Notes under the pieces: model-generated
Seen by the model: only the letters and a program-made list of their open reading frames with translations
Told to the model about the DNA's origin: nothing
The model's database searches: none
Position numbers and translations under genes: made by a program
Source of the DNA: Paenibacillus sp. FSL R7-0345
Lineage (GTDB): Bacteria > Bacillota > Bacilli > Paenibacillales > Paenibacillaceae
NCBI RefSeq assembly: GCF_038595055.1
Contig: NZ_CP152002.1
Span: 974,501 to 1,038,500, forward strand
Reading direction: 5' to 3'
DNA: 64,000 nt
Shown: in pieces, positions 1 to 9,146 of the stretch
Position numbering within the stretch: the stretch's first letter is position 1
Layout: the number at the start of each line of letters is the position of its first letter

Positions 1-1056
1 ATCGTCGGCGAATACGGCCTGCTGGGCTTTGATAAATCACTGGAGACGGTGCAGCATGGCGAGATTCTGAAGTTTTTTGAGTACATCGGCTATTATGCCA
101 GGGAGAAAAAAATGCCGCTGCTGCTGTGGGACAACGGACAGCACTTCGACAGACGAACCTTCAAATGGGTGGATGAGGAGCTGCATCAGGTGATGGTGCA
201 GGGCTGGAAGGGGCGTTCCTCCAATGCGCAAAGCGATTCGGTTTACATTAAAAAAGACTCGACGCCGCAGGATACCGCGCTGGAGTTGAACCTGAACGGC
301 AATGTCTTCAAAGAGCTGCTGGCCGGTGACAAGGTGCTTACGGAGGGTACGGACTATAGGCTAGAGGGAGAGCGGTTAATCCTTACCTCTGAACTGCTGA
401 AGAGCCTGCTCACAGAGGAATACGGAGTGAATGCGGTATTGACCGCAAAATTTAGTAGCGGAGCTGACTGGCCCATAAAGCTGATTCGCTATGACACTCC
501 TGTTCTGCGAAGCTCGCAGGGGCCGCAAGGAATCTATTCCCTGCCGGTCCTGTTTAACGGGGACAGCCTGGCTACCCTTGAAGCAGTCTATACCGCAGGC
601 GGCAATGCCGGCCCGGATGAGTGGACCCCGTTCAAAGAATATATCCGCCATTTCTATCCGGACTACAAAACTGGCGAAATCAAGTTCACGGATGACTTCT
701 GGGGCGGGGTGAAGGACGGGGAGATGCAGCTGCGGATGCATTTCCGCAGCGGCGAAATTGTTCCTTATACGATAACCAAGGAAGGCTTCTCGATTATCGG
801 TGTGTCTGCTGAGGATGCATTGGCCGGGGTGGCAGTACAGCCGGCAGGACAACCGTCAGAGGCTCCTGAGATTTCTGCTAAGCCGGAGGAGTCAGCCGTT
901 CCCGCACTTTCACCTGCCGGAGAGGAAGGTGGTTCTTCGCCTGGAATCGGTGGCAGCAAGCTGACCATGATAATAGTAGTTATAACGGGTCTGGTTGTCC
1001 TGGCAGCGGCTGGGATCTATTGGGGTAGAAGAGGAAAACGGAAGCGCGGCAGATGA
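1..1056 (+). CDS. GH5 cellulase, 5' partial, X2 module and C-terminal membrane anchor
   Basis: The frame is open from base 1, so most of the catalytic domain lies outside the window. Visible residues 3-6 read GEYG, the strand carrying the nucleophile Glu of family 5 glycosidases, followed by a WDNG motif at about 43-46. Residues about 80-160 resemble a CBM_X2 Ig-like module (DTALELNLNG, GTDYRL, AKFSSGADWP). A further beta-rich segment (about 160-275) and a Pro/Ser/Glu linker lead to one membrane helix (about 320-340) and a basic tail GRRGKRKRGR. There is no LPXTG motif, so the enzyme is probably tethered outside the cell by the helix. Endo-beta-glucanase activity is inferred from family only; mannanase or another GH5 specificity cannot be excluded. 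Confidence 0.8.
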   Translation: MVGEYGLLGFDKSLETVQHGEILKFFEYIGYYAREKKMPLLLWDNGQHFDRRTFKWVDEELHQVMVQGWKGRSSNAQSDSVYIKKDSTPQDTALELNLNGNVFKELLAGDKVLTEGTDYRLEGERLILTSELLKSLLTEEYGVNAVLTAKFSSGADWPIKLIRYDTPVLRSSQGPQGIYSLPVLFNGDSLATLEAVYTAGGNAGPDEWTPFKEYIRHFYPDYKTGEIKFTDDFWGGVKDGEMQLRMHFRSGEIVPYTITKEGFSIIGVSAEDALAGVAVQPAGQPSEAPEISAKPEESAVPALSPAGEEGGSSPGIGGSKLTMIIVVITGLVVLAAAGIYWGRRGKRKRGR

Positions 1057-1176
1057 TACGACGGAGTTTTGTTACGGGGACGGAGTATGCCCTTTGGGCT
1101 ATGCCTGATTCAAACGGCTTGAAGCGGGGCTATGGTATAGTAAGTACTAACTTATATCTTACATAGGAGGCCTCCC

Positions 1177-3336
1177 ATGCTGAAATCATTGCAAGCCATT
1201 GAAGCTTACCGCGAAGGCCGGCTGCAGCCTTCGGCCGGACCGGCATGGCTGAATCTTATTGTGTCAGCCGAGATGCCGATCGTTAACCTGGAGCGGGTGG
1301 AATCGCTGCAGGAGCTGGATCAGCGCAATCCCGTGCTGGACTATGTGGAACGGAGTCTCAGTCTGCTTGACAGCCTGCAATTGTCTTACTGGATTAAGGA
1401 GCTGGCCGAGGAGACGCTGATCTGGTCGGAGACGGCCAAGGGCGGCACCCCGCGCCAGCGCCGGAAATGGCAGGAGGAGGGCATCAACTGCTTTGCCCAT
1501 AATATAGGCTCCGCCCAGCTATACTGGCAGCACAACGCAGGGGAGACGTTTGATGTAACCGGAAGGCCGCAGGCATCTGCTCTCAGGGCGGCGGGTGTAG
1601 CGCAGGCGGAAACGCTGGTCATTGTACACCGGCTGATCGAGACGCACGGGCTGCTCGGCCAGCAGATCCGCGGCGAGGTTCCGCCGGAGGTCAACCAGCC
1701 GCTGGCTGCCATTGCCGAGGAAGGGCTGCTGACCGCAGATGAGCTGGAACGGCTGCTGTTTGCGCTGAACCACTGCATCATCGGTGCAGTCTCGCCGGTG
1801 CTGTGGCAGGATGTGCGCAGCGAGATCATGGAGCTGATCGCGGTCGTCGCATCCGGCGAGCCGGCTGAGCCGCTGCCGATGAAGGAGCGGCTGCGGCGCA
1901 TGCGGTCCGGCCCGATCCTCCGCGGGGAGGATTTTGCAGCGGAATGGGGCCGTCTGGAGCAGGAGGGGCTGCCTGCAGAAATGCTTGAAGAGCTGCAGCC
2001 GGCTACCTTCTGGTATGCGGAATCCGCACTGCAGACCTTCTCGCTGGAGCAGTTTCTGAAGGTGCTGGCGCTGGCTGCCCGCGGCAGCGGTGGCGGCGAC
2101 AGCAATGGCAACGGGAATGGCTTAGGTCATCTCAGCTTTGAAGCGGTGATGAATTCGATTTATTACGATTACAAGGGCACCAAGAAGATCAACGTATATA
2201 AGAAGCGGATTATCGAAAAGTATCTGTCCGGGCTAAGCTGGAGAGAGATTGCAGAGGGCAAGCTTACGCCAGGCAATCCGCATCTGCTGCACAGGCTGCG
2301 GCGGCAGGGGCATCTGCCGGATACGGTGTTTTTCGACTTCGAGTTCTCGCCTGCTGCAGAGAAGCTGATCGAGTTCTGTATGGAAGCCGAGAAGTCGGTG
2401 CTGTATGAGCGGGCCGTGCTCATGCTGTTCGATTTGTTTGAGCTGCGGCGTGACGCCTTTGACCGGTTCCATAATGAGGACAGCTACCTGAGCCAGATGA
2501 ATGACACGGCCGATTATAAGTCCGTTATTCTTGATTATATTACCGGCAGCACCGTGCTGGACATTGGACCCGGCGGCGGTGTGCTGCTGGACCTGATCGA
2601 AGAGCGGATGCCCGGAGTCACACCGGTCGGTATTGATATCTCGAGCAATGTAATTGAAGCATTGCAGCAGCGCAAGGCACGGGAAGGGCGGCGCTGGGAG
2701 GTGCTGCAGGGCGATGCGCTGAACCTGAAGAAATATGTGGGCGCGGGCAGGGTGGACACGGTTATTTTCTCATCGATTCTGCATGAGCTGTACTCCTATG
2801 TGCCGATGGATGGTCAAAAATTTAATCACCGGACCGTTGCGGCAGCGCTGGTGAGCGCTTTTGAAGTATTGGCTGAAGGCGGAGTGATCATTATCCGTGA
2901 CGGGATTATGACGGAGCCGGAGACGCAGCAGCGGAGAATCCGCTTCCTGGAGGAGAACGGGCTGGAGTGGCTGAAGCGGTATGCAGAGGATTTTGCCGGA
3001 CGTGAGATTCAGTACCAGGTGCTTTCGGAACAGGAAGTACAGATGCCGGTGAACGATGCGATGGAGTTTTTGTATACGTACACCTGGGGAGCGGAAGCTT
3101 ACGTTCACGAGGTCCAGGAGCAGTTCGGCTACTTTACCCCGTCACAGTATGAAGCTTTTATCCGCGAGCATTTAGGCAGCCGGGCGCAGATTGAGGTATC
3201 CCGCCACTATTTGCAGGAGGGTTACACCGAGGCGCTGCGCGAGCGGGTTAGCGTGATGGAAGAAGACGGAATAGAGGTGCCTCTGCCTGACAGCACGTGT
3301 TTTATTGTGATCCGTAAGGGGCAGGCGGCAGACTGA
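1177..3336 (+). CDS. Large class I SAM-dependent methyltransferase with unknown N-terminal region
   Basis: A 719-residue protein with SD AGGAGG just before the ATG. The C-terminal part is a Rossmann methyltransferase: motif I VLDIGPGGG at residues 460-468, an acidic strand-2 end (VGIDIS) and a motif with GDALNL. After these comes the FSSILHELYSY segment expected at the catalytic face. Residues 1 to about 330 match no domain I recognise and include a Gly/Asn-rich spacer (GSGGGDSNGNGNG). The substrate is unknown. It is monocistronic, with a hairpin-forming region between it and the convergent SUKH-like gene. Confidence 0.75.
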   Translation: MLKSLQAIEAYREGRLQPSAGPAWLNLIVSAEMPIVNLERVESLQELDQRNPVLDYVERSLSLLDSLQLSYWIKELAEETLIWSETAKGGTPRQRRKWQEEGINCFAHNIGSAQLYWQHNAGETFDVTGRPQASALRAAGVAQAETLVIVHRLIETHGLLGQQIRGEVPPEVNQPLAAIAEEGLLTADELERLLFALNHCIIGAVSPVLWQDVRSEIMELIAVVASGEPAEPLPMKERLRRMRSGPILRGEDFAAEWGRLEQEGLPAEMLEELQPATFWYAESALQTFSLEQFLKVLALAARGSGGGDSNGNGNGLGHLSFEAVMNSIYYDYKGTKKINVYKKRIIEKYLSGLSWREIAEGKLTPGNPHLLHRLRRQGHLPDTVFFDFEFSPAAEKLIEFCMEAEKSVLYERAVLMLFDLFELRRDAFDRFHNEDSYLSQMNDTADYKSVILDYITGSTVLDIGPGGGVLLDLIEERMPGVTPVGIDISSNVIEALQQRKAREGRRWEVLQGDALNLKKYVGAGRVDTVIFSSILHELYSYVPMDGQKFNHRTVAAALVSAFEVLAEGGVIIIRDGIMTEPETQQRRIRFLEENGLEWLKRYAEDFAGREIQYQVLSEQEVQMPVNDAMEFLYTYTWGAEAYVHEVQEQFGYFTPSQYEAFIREHLGSRAQIEVSRHYLQEGYTEALRERVSVMEEDGIEVPLPDSTCFIVIRKGQAAD

Positions 3337-3360
3337 GCTTAGAAGGTAGTGGTATAAATC

Positions 3361-3436
3361 AGGCCTGAGACTGTATTGGCATAACGCCGAGCAGTTTCGG
3401 GCCTGTTGCATGCCCGGTATCTGGCGCGCCAGATAC
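3361..3436. terminator. Intergenic hairpin pair between convergent genes, including a 20-bp perfect palindrome
   Basis: Bases 3361-3373 pair with 3392-3404 (13 pairs allowing G-U), and 3417-3436 is a perfect palindrome, GTATCTGGCGCGCCAGATAC. The site lies between the stop codons of two convergent genes, so a bidirectional transcription end is likely. Neither hairpin has a U-tract, so canonical Rho-independent termination is not shown. Confidence 0.4.
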
Positions 3437-3441
3437 TCCGT

Positions 3442-3999
3442 CTACCCGTTCAGCTCATCGTCCACCGCAGTCGTTCCGCTGCACAGCTCAAGGAATGACC
3501 CGGCTATAACAATAGAATCGTCATAGCCGAGACTGCCGGAGTGGGACACCAGAATCGGATACTCCCCCTCGCTGTTCGCAGGACTGCGCATATTCCAGAT
3601 ATAATGATTGCCGCTCCCGTCCATCGCAAACGGCACTGCTCCCGGCATATACTCCGGAAACTCATAAGCGAGCATCATGGAGCGCAGCTCTCCGGCGCTG
3701 AAAAACTGGAAATACCGGCCGCCGTTTCCGAACTCGCCGCCATTAGAATACTGCAGAAAGTTCAGATAGCCTACCGGAAGCGGCATTTGTGGTATGGACC
3801 ACAAGCCGGGATCAAACGGTGTGTACTGGGCATGCAGCGGATGCGTTGCCGGGAAGGGATTGCGCTGCCGCTTTATAATCTCCTGCTGCTCAATCTCTGT
3901 CAGCGGCTGATGCCAGCCGGCTGTGAAAGACTCCAGCTCCGCTGCGGAGATACCCGGCTGCTTCTGGTAGCTGCTGCTGAATACGTTGCTCCAATTCAT
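3442..3999 (-). CDS. SMI1/KNR4 (SUKH) family protein
   Basis: 185 residues. The central LPVGYLNFLQYSNGGEF segment and the following hydrophobic/aromatic strands (RYFQFFSAGELRSM, VPFAMDGSGNHYIW) are the SUKH fold signature: short helix, NGG turn, then a strand with a conserved Gly. SD AAGGAGG precedes the ATG. SUKH proteins often act as immunity proteins to contact-dependent toxins or as sensors. No toxin gene is adjacent here, so a role as an orphan immunity protein is only a possibility. Confidence 0.75.
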   Translation of the reverse strand: MNWSNVFSSSYQKQPGISAAELESFTAGWHQPLTEIEQQEIIKRQRNPFPATHPLHAQYTPFDPGLWSIPQMPLPVGYLNFLQYSNGGEFGNGGRYFQFFSAGELRSMMLAYEFPEYMPGAVPFAMDGSGNHYIWNMRSPANSEGEYPILVSHSGSLGYDDSIVIAGSFLELCSGTTAVDDELNG

Positions 4000-4130
4000 A
4001 TAAGGGGCCTCCTTATTAGTTTACCTGCTGAATGGATAATAACATTAAGCTTAATCAAGCAGCCGGGCTAATGCAATTACAGGCGGGAGAGCACCGCCTG
4101 CGGGAATGTAACTTTGGCAGGGGAATAGCA

Positions 4131-4154
4131 AAAAGGAGCCGCAAACGCGGCTCC
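4131..4154 (-). terminator. Rho-independent terminator of the NTF2-like gene
   Basis: The stem GGAGCCGC/GCGGCTCC with loop AAAC is followed on the minus strand by a run of T. It lies 15 bp after the stop of the NTF2-like gene. Confidence 0.85.
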
Positions 4155-4168
4155 AACGTGGCATCCAT

Positions 4169-4519
4169 CTATTTTAGCGTAACATCCAGCGAACTGATTT
4201 TACCTTTACGAATCTTGAAGTCATGTCTGAACAGCTGCGGGGCGGGCACCCGGTTCCGGTTAAATTCGCCTTCCATCTCTGCCGTTACAGCGATCCTGTC
4301 TCCGGACTCCTCGATTTCATTAATGGTGAAGCGGACCTTGGCCGAGAACAGCTCTGCTTCGCCCCAGGCCTGAATGGCCTCCCTGCCCTGAATCTGCTTT
4401 CCGTTATCCCTGACTACGGCTTCTTCAGCGAACAAATCGATAAAAGCCTCCTGCTGATATTGATTGATGGTATTATAATATTCCTGTACTTCACTCGGCA
4501 TAGTGACATGTTGGTTCAT
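4169..4519 (-). CDS. NTF2-like / SnoaL-like small protein
   Basis: 116 residues with the NTF2 cone-fold pattern: an N-terminal helix (EVQEYYNTINQYQQEAFIDL), FAEEAVVRDNGKQIQGREAI, then long strands ending in HDFKIRKGKISSLDV. This is a typical polyketide-cyclase/steroid-isomerase-like SnoaL domain of unknown substrate. SD GGAGG lies 8 nt before the ATG, and a strong terminator follows. No neighbour points to a pathway. Confidence 0.75.
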   Translation of the reverse strand: MNQHVTMPSEVQEYYNTINQYQQEAFIDLFAEEAVVRDNGKQIQGREAIQAWGEAELFSAKVRFTINEIEESGDRIAVTAEMEGEFNRNRVPAPQLFRHDFKIRKGKISSLDVTLK

Positions 4520-4548
4520 GGGATCTGCCTCCTGTAAGTAAATTTACC

Positions 4549-4566
4549 GGACGGGGAGACCCGTCC
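4549..4566 (-). terminator. Hairpin between the DUF1963 and NTF2-like genes
   Basis: A perfect 7-bp stem GGACGGG/CCCGTCC with a four-base loop lies downstream of the DUF1963 gene and just upstream of the NTF2-like ribosome binding site. There is no clear U-tract, so it may be a weak terminator or a stabilising stem. Confidence 0.35.
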
Positions 4567-4651
4567 TTACAGGTACTTAACCGTATCGGGGAAGCGGTAA
4601 GCAGAGAAGACGCTGAATCGGAAGACAGGAATCCTGCTGACCCCCCCGGCC

Positions 4652-5563
4652 TCACGTCCCCACGCGGTACGTATAGACATTTTCAAATTGTAATTTTTTG
4701 AAATCATCCGCTTTGATAAAAAAGTGCAATAAACCCGACAAGTCCCATTCCATCCCGAGCGCATCGTCGGAGTCAGCCTGGAATAATTGAATCTCCCCGC
4801 TGGGATGGCCCCCGTATTGCAGCGCTGACATATGGCCCAGGAAACGGAATCCGATCCCGCGGTCGTAAATACTCATAAAATCCGGTTTGAATTCCAGTGA
4901 ATAGCGGTCCAGGTCCGCTTTGTTGTTCATCAATTTGTTCGCTTCCAGATAATCTGAATCGGGAAGTGTTAATTCAAGCTTTTTTTCGAGCAGCGCGGAC
5001 TTGAATATCTGCTCTTCCGATAGTGCTGCCGGCGGCTTCCTCCGGACCAGTTCAGCAGTTTCCGGTGCATAGTACACAACATTATTGTTCATCTTATCTT
5101 CATCATAATCCTCGTCGGTATACCATAACTCATAATCATACACATAGAAGAAGTAGAGAATCCCGGTGGACGGGTACTCCGGATTAACCAGATTCATAGG
5201 GAACTCTTCAAGATTAATCTGAGCGACAAACGACATGGGATGATTCTTCCACGAAGGCCACTGAAAGGAAGAGGGCAGATCGGGATATCCGCCGATTTTG
5301 CTGGTGCCCAGTTGGATGTCCGTGTCCGCTGTTATTGTTGGAACCATGTAGAATCCGGGCAGAATCTGATATTTTAACATGTCCCAATACTGTCCCAGCT
5401 CTGCTTCTTCCAGCATCTTGCGGATCTCATGTATCGAGGGGTCTGTAATCTGGTCAGAGGCCAGCGGGTGCTTGTATACGGGAGTATCAATGCCTGCTGC
5501 ATTACCTGTAATTAAGAGGCGTAGTAACAAGATAACTGCAGTTAGTATCTTCAATATGTTCAT
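4652..5563 (-). CDS. Secreted DUF1963 (YwqG-like) protein
   Basis: 303 residues. The N-terminus is a hydrophobic signal segment (residues 2 to about 23) ending near NAAG, unusual because YwqG-type proteins are normally cytoplasmic. The body has the DUF1963 landmarks: KIGGYPDLPSSFQWP, FVAQINLEEFP, GILYFFYVYDYE, and a late GHMSALQYGGHP...IQLFQADSDD. The function of the family is unknown; the signal peptide suggests a cell-surface or secreted version. A hairpin follows at 4549-4566. Confidence 0.7.
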   Translation of the reverse strand: MNILKILTAVILLLRLLITGNAAGIDTPVYKHPLASDQITDPSIHEIRKMLEEAELGQYWDMLKYQILPGFYMVPTITADTDIQLGTSKIGGYPDLPSSFQWPSWKNHPMSFVAQINLEEFPMNLVNPEYPSTGILYFFYVYDYELWYTDEDYDEDKMNNNVVYYAPETAELVRRKPPAALSEEQIFKSALLEKKLELTLPDSDYLEANKLMNNKADLDRYSLEFKPDFMSIYDRGIGFRFLGHMSALQYGGHPSGEIQLFQADSDDALGMEWDLSGLLHFFIKADDFKKLQFENVYTYRVGT

Positions 5564-5641
5564 AGTTTTCCCTGCCCTTCTAAATTGTTATTTTATAAGG
5601 ACAGGTTAAATTTGTCAGCTTAAATTATTCTCCCTTTGACC

Positions 5642-6559
5642 TTATGGATGCAGCTGCCCCACACCCGTACCCTGCACAGCATCTTTACGGAATTCCGAAG
5701 GCGAGCAGCTCATTGCTTTACGGAACACTTTTATAAAATAGCTGACGTTATCAAAGCCGACCTCCAGCGCAATGTCGGAGATTTTGCGTTCAGTCTGCTG
5801 CAGCAGGGCGGCCGCCTGGCGGATGCGGTAGGAGTTGATGTAATCCACCGGCGTCTTGCGGGTCATGGCCTTGAAGAACCGGCAGAACTGGCCCTCGCTC
5901 ATCGGAATCAGATCCGACAGGTCGCGGGTGCGGATCGGCTCCTGATAGTTCTCCTGGATATAAAGGATGACCTTTTTGAGCCGGTTGACCTTGGTGGTAT
6001 CTGCGCTTTGCGATAAGCTATGGTTCACGGACCTGTCCGGTGCGGCGATCTGCGACAGCATAATTAACAGGGTTCCTTTCATAAAGGCCTCAAATCCGGG
6101 CATTTTATTAGCATATGCGTCCATCATCCGCTCCAGCTGGTGCAGGAGCTCCTGCTGCCAGGGAACGTCCGGCGTAAGATGCCGGGGAAAGCTCTGGCGC
6201 TTCTCCTGAAGCGGCAGGATGACCGTCTGCTGAATCGTATCGTACTGGGCACTGGCCAGCAGATCGGGATGGAAGACCAGCGCGCAGAAACGGCAAGGTC
6301 CTTCTTTCAGGACATGGGCGGCATGAATATCCCCAGACTCGATGAACACAGCTTCACCGACGCGGAGCGGGAAATAATCGGTATCCACCTGGAACAGAAT
6401 CTCTCCTTCCAGCAGCATAAAAAACTCCGCTTCCTCATGCCAGTGTGTATCCAGAATGTGAGTTCCGGCCGGCAGCTCGATCCAGTAGGCAGCCAGCGGA
6501 AACATAACATCGCCGTGTACACGGTCTTCTTTTAACAATCGTTGGGATGTGCGGTCCAT
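5642..6559 (-). CDS. AraC family regulator with N-terminal cupin, divergent from the alpha-xylosidase
   Basis: The ATG at 6559 was chosen because GAGGAGG lies 6-7 nt upstream; an upstream in-frame start lacks this. The protein has 305 residues. The N-terminal half is a cupin sensor (HWHEEAEFFMLLEGEILFQVD, GEAVFIESGDIHAAHVL). The C-terminal 100 residues carry two helix-turn-helix motifs (TRDLSDLIPMSEGQFCRFFKAM and ISDIALEVGFDNVSYFIKVF). It is transcribed away from the GH31 gene across a 128-bp AT-rich intergenic region, so it is probably the xyloside-responsive activator of that gene. The inducer is unknown. Confidence 0.88.
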   Translation of the reverse strand: MDRTSQRLLKEDRVHGDVMFPLAAYWIELPAGTHILDTHWHEEAEFFMLLEGEILFQVDTDYFPLRVGEAVFIESGDIHAAHVLKEGPCRFCALVFHPDLLASAQYDTIQQTVILPLQEKRQSFPRHLTPDVPWQQELLHQLERMMDAYANKMPGFEAFMKGTLLIMLSQIAAPDRSVNHSLSQSADTTKVNRLKKVILYIQENYQEPIRTRDLSDLIPMSEGQFCRFFKAMTRKTPVDYINSYRIRQAAALLQQTERKISDIALEVGFDNVSYFIKVFRKAMSCSPSEFRKDAVQGTGVGQLHP

Positions 6560-6687
6560 TAATAGGCCTCCTCGGCAGAAAAACATCAGAATAGTGTTAT
6601 AAATAAGCTATATTATATTAGTTTTGTTGTTTTTTTATCGTTATAATGCAACTATAAACAGCAAATTGAAGGGTGGCAAGCACACAC
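6560..6687. promoter_or_regulatory. Divergent promoter region of araC-type gene and alpha-xylosidase gene
   Basis: The region is AT-rich. On the plus strand TATAAT occurs at 6642-6647, 40 bp before the GH31 start; on the minus strand TATAAT lies at 6612-6617. Neither has a good -35 hexamer at 16-18 bp, which fits promoters that need an activator. Confidence 0.45.
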
Positions 6688-9009
6688 ATGAAATTTACAG
6701 ACGGCCTTTGGCTGGTTCGCGAAGGGATCAATATCAACGGCGCAGTGCAGAATTATGTAGTGGAAAAGACTGCTGAAGGTCTGACTGCAATTGCACAAAC
6801 AACTCCAATTACAGGACGTGCGGCAACGCTGAACTCCACGCTCCTTACTGTTAAATTCCATTCCCCGCTTCCTGGTGTGGTAGGCGTGAAGATCATTCAC
6901 AATGACGGCGTTATTGACCGCGGACCGGCTTTTGAGCTGACCAAGGGAACTGGCGATCACGTACAAATCGAAGAAACCGAAACACAAACCGTGCTGATCA
7001 GCGGCGGACTCCGTGTTGTCATCAACAAAGGCACACATTGGTCCGTAGACTTCTACCGCGGTGAAGAGCGCATTACCGGCAGCGGTTTCAAATCCATGGC
7101 TTACATTACCGATCAGGACGGCAACACGTTCATGCGTGAAGAGCTGGATATCGGCGTAGGCGAATATGTATACGGGCTGGGCGAGCGCTTCACTCCTTTT
7201 GTGAAGAACGGACAAGTTGTTGATCTCTGGAACAAAGATGGTGGTACCAGCTCGGAGCAGGCCTACAAGAACATTCCGTTCTATGTAACCAGCAAAGGCT
7301 ACGGCGTATTTGTTAACCATCCTGAGCTGGTTTCGTATGAAATCGCTTCGGAAAAAGTGAAAAAAGCCCAATTCAGCGTAGCTGGAGAGAGCCTCGAATA
7401 TTTCGTAATTGAAGGACCTTCGATTAAAGAGGTTATCAGCAAATATACTTCCCTGACCGGTAAGCCTGCGCTTCCGCCGGCATGGACCTTCGGCCTCTGG
7501 CTGACGACTTCGTTCACAACCGACTACGATGAAGCTACTGTTAACTCCTTCGTAGAAGGTATGGCTGAGCGTGATCTGCCGCTGCATGTGTTCCACTTTG
7601 ACTGCTTCTGGATGCGTGAATACCAATGGACCGACTTCCAGTGGGACCCGCGCGTATTCCCGGACCCTGTCGGCATGCTGAAACGCCTGAAGGAGAAGGG
7701 GCTGAAGATCTGTGTCTGGATCAACTCCTATATCGGACAGCGTTCGCCGCTGTTTGAAGAAGGCAAGAAGAACGGCTATCTGATCAAAAAAGCGAACGGC
7801 GACGTGTACCAGACTGACCTGTGGCAAGCAGGAATGGGTCTTGTGGACTTCACCAACCCTGCAGCCTGTGAATGGTATGCCGGTTACCTGCGTGACCTGG
7901 TTGACATGGGCGTGGACAGCTTCAAAACAGACTTCGGCGAGCGTATCCCTACGGATGTTGTGTACTTCGACGGATCTGACCCGCAGAAGATGCACAACTA
8001 CTACACCCAAATGTACAACAAGGTTGTGTTTGACGTACTGGAAGAGAAGCTTGGCAAAAATGAAGCAGCAGTGTTCGCACGTTCGGCTACAGCCGGCGGA
8101 CAGATGTTCCCGGTTCACTGGGGCGGCGACTGCTATGCAGACTACGAGTCGATGGCAGAAAGCCTGCGCGGCGGCTTGTCGCTCGGTCTGTCCGGCTTCG
8201 GCTTCTGGAGCCATGATATCGGCGGCTTCGAGAATACGGCTCCGGCGCATGTATTCAAGCGCTGGCTGGCCTTCGGCCTGCTCTCCAGCCACAGCCGTCT
8301 GCACGGCAGCACCTCGTACCGTGTGCCTTGGGCTTACGATGACGAAGCGGTGGATGTTACCCGTTTCTTCACCAAGCTCAAATGCAGCCTGATGCCTTAC
8401 CTGTATGATGTTGCCGGGCAGGCGCATGAGCAGGGCTGGGCTTCGATGCGGGCAATGGTAATGGAGTTCCCTGAAGATCCGACCTGTGAAGTGCTGGACC
8501 GCCAGTACATGCTTGGTGACAAGCTGCTGGTTGCTCCGATCTTCCAGGAGAACGGCGAAGTGAAATACTATCTGCCGGCCGGCCGCTGGACGCACCTGCT
8601 GAGCGGCGAAACCGTAACAGGCGGAGCATGGCGCAAAGAGAAGCATGACTTCTTCAGCCTGCCGCTGTTCGTCCGCCAGAACTCGCTGCTTGCTACAGGC
8701 AGTGAAGATACCCGTCCGGACTATGATTTTGCCGATGGCGTGAAGTTCGGCCTGTACTCGCTGGAAGACGGCGCTGCTACAACTGCGGTTGTCCGCGACA
8801 TCAAGGGTGCGCCTGAGCTGACTGTTAAGGCTGAGCGCCAGGGCAGCAAGGTAACTGTAACTGCTGAAGGCAGCGGCAAAGCGTTCTCGCTGGCTGTGAA
8901 GGACCTGGGTGCCATCGCATCTGTAGAAGGCGCTGAGCAGGCGGATGAAACTACTGTGAATGTGGCTGCGGGAGATAAGTCTGTCTCCTTCACCATTACA
9001 TTGAAATAG
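6688..9009 (+). CDS. yicI: GH31 alpha-xylosidase, YicI type
   Basis: 773 residues, close to E. coli YicI (772), whose N-terminus also aligns with the ATG at 6688. An upstream in-frame GTG at 6673 is less likely. The nucleophile Asp is D415 in KTDFGERIPTDV and the acid/base Asp is D481 in HWGGDCYADYESM, the YicI-specific versions of the GH31 catalytic motifs. FGFWSHDIGGFEN completes the active site. The protein is cytosolic (no signal peptide). It releases alpha-xylose from isoprimeverose-type or other alpha-xylosides, probably under the divergent AraC protein. It is followed by a terminator. Confidence 0.93.
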   Translation: MKFTDGLWLVREGININGAVQNYVVEKTAEGLTAIAQTTPITGRAATLNSTLLTVKFHSPLPGVVGVKIIHNDGVIDRGPAFELTKGTGDHVQIEETETQTVLISGGLRVVINKGTHWSVDFYRGEERITGSGFKSMAYITDQDGNTFMREELDIGVGEYVYGLGERFTPFVKNGQVVDLWNKDGGTSSEQAYKNIPFYVTSKGYGVFVNHPELVSYEIASEKVKKAQFSVAGESLEYFVIEGPSIKEVISKYTSLTGKPALPPAWTFGLWLTTSFTTDYDEATVNSFVEGMAERDLPLHVFHFDCFWMREYQWTDFQWDPRVFPDPVGMLKRLKEKGLKICVWINSYIGQRSPLFEEGKKNGYLIKKANGDVYQTDLWQAGMGLVDFTNPAACEWYAGYLRDLVDMGVDSFKTDFGERIPTDVVYFDGSDPQKMHNYYTQMYNKVVFDVLEEKLGKNEAAVFARSATAGGQMFPVHWGGDCYADYESMAESLRGGLSLGLSGFGFWSHDIGGFENTAPAHVFKRWLAFGLLSSHSRLHGSTSYRVPWAYDDEAVDVTRFFTKLKCSLMPYLYDVAGQAHEQGWASMRAMVMEFPEDPTCEVLDRQYMLGDKLLVAPIFQENGEVKYYLPAGRWTHLLSGETVTGGAWRKEKHDFFSLPLFVRQNSLLATGSEDTRPDYDFADGVKFGLYSLEDGAATTAVVRDIKGAPELTVKAERQGSKVTVTAEGSGKAFSLAVKDLGAIASVEGAEQADETTVNVAAGDKSVSFTITLK

Positions 9010-9031
9010 GTTAATACCAGCTCTCTAATGG

Positions 9032-9056
9032 CCGGGAACAGATTGTTCCCGGTTTA
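9032..9056 (+). terminator. Terminator after the alpha-xylosidase gene
   Basis: Perfect 9-bp stem CCGGGAACA/TGTTCCCGG with a GAT loop, followed by TTTATT. Confidence 0.8.
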
Positions 9057-9146
9057 TTAGGGAGTTTTTTTGGAGCATATAAAAGAACCTCTGAGAATAG
9101 GCGGATTCTATGTGATGATTGTGATTTTTCAGAGTTTTGCTTTAAG

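Noticed and set aside
6652..8646. 664-codon antisense frame across the alpha-xylosidase gene
   Set aside because: It lies wholly opposite a gene with clear GH31 catalytic motifs, has no SD, and its translation has no recognisable domain; it is a by-product of codon bias.
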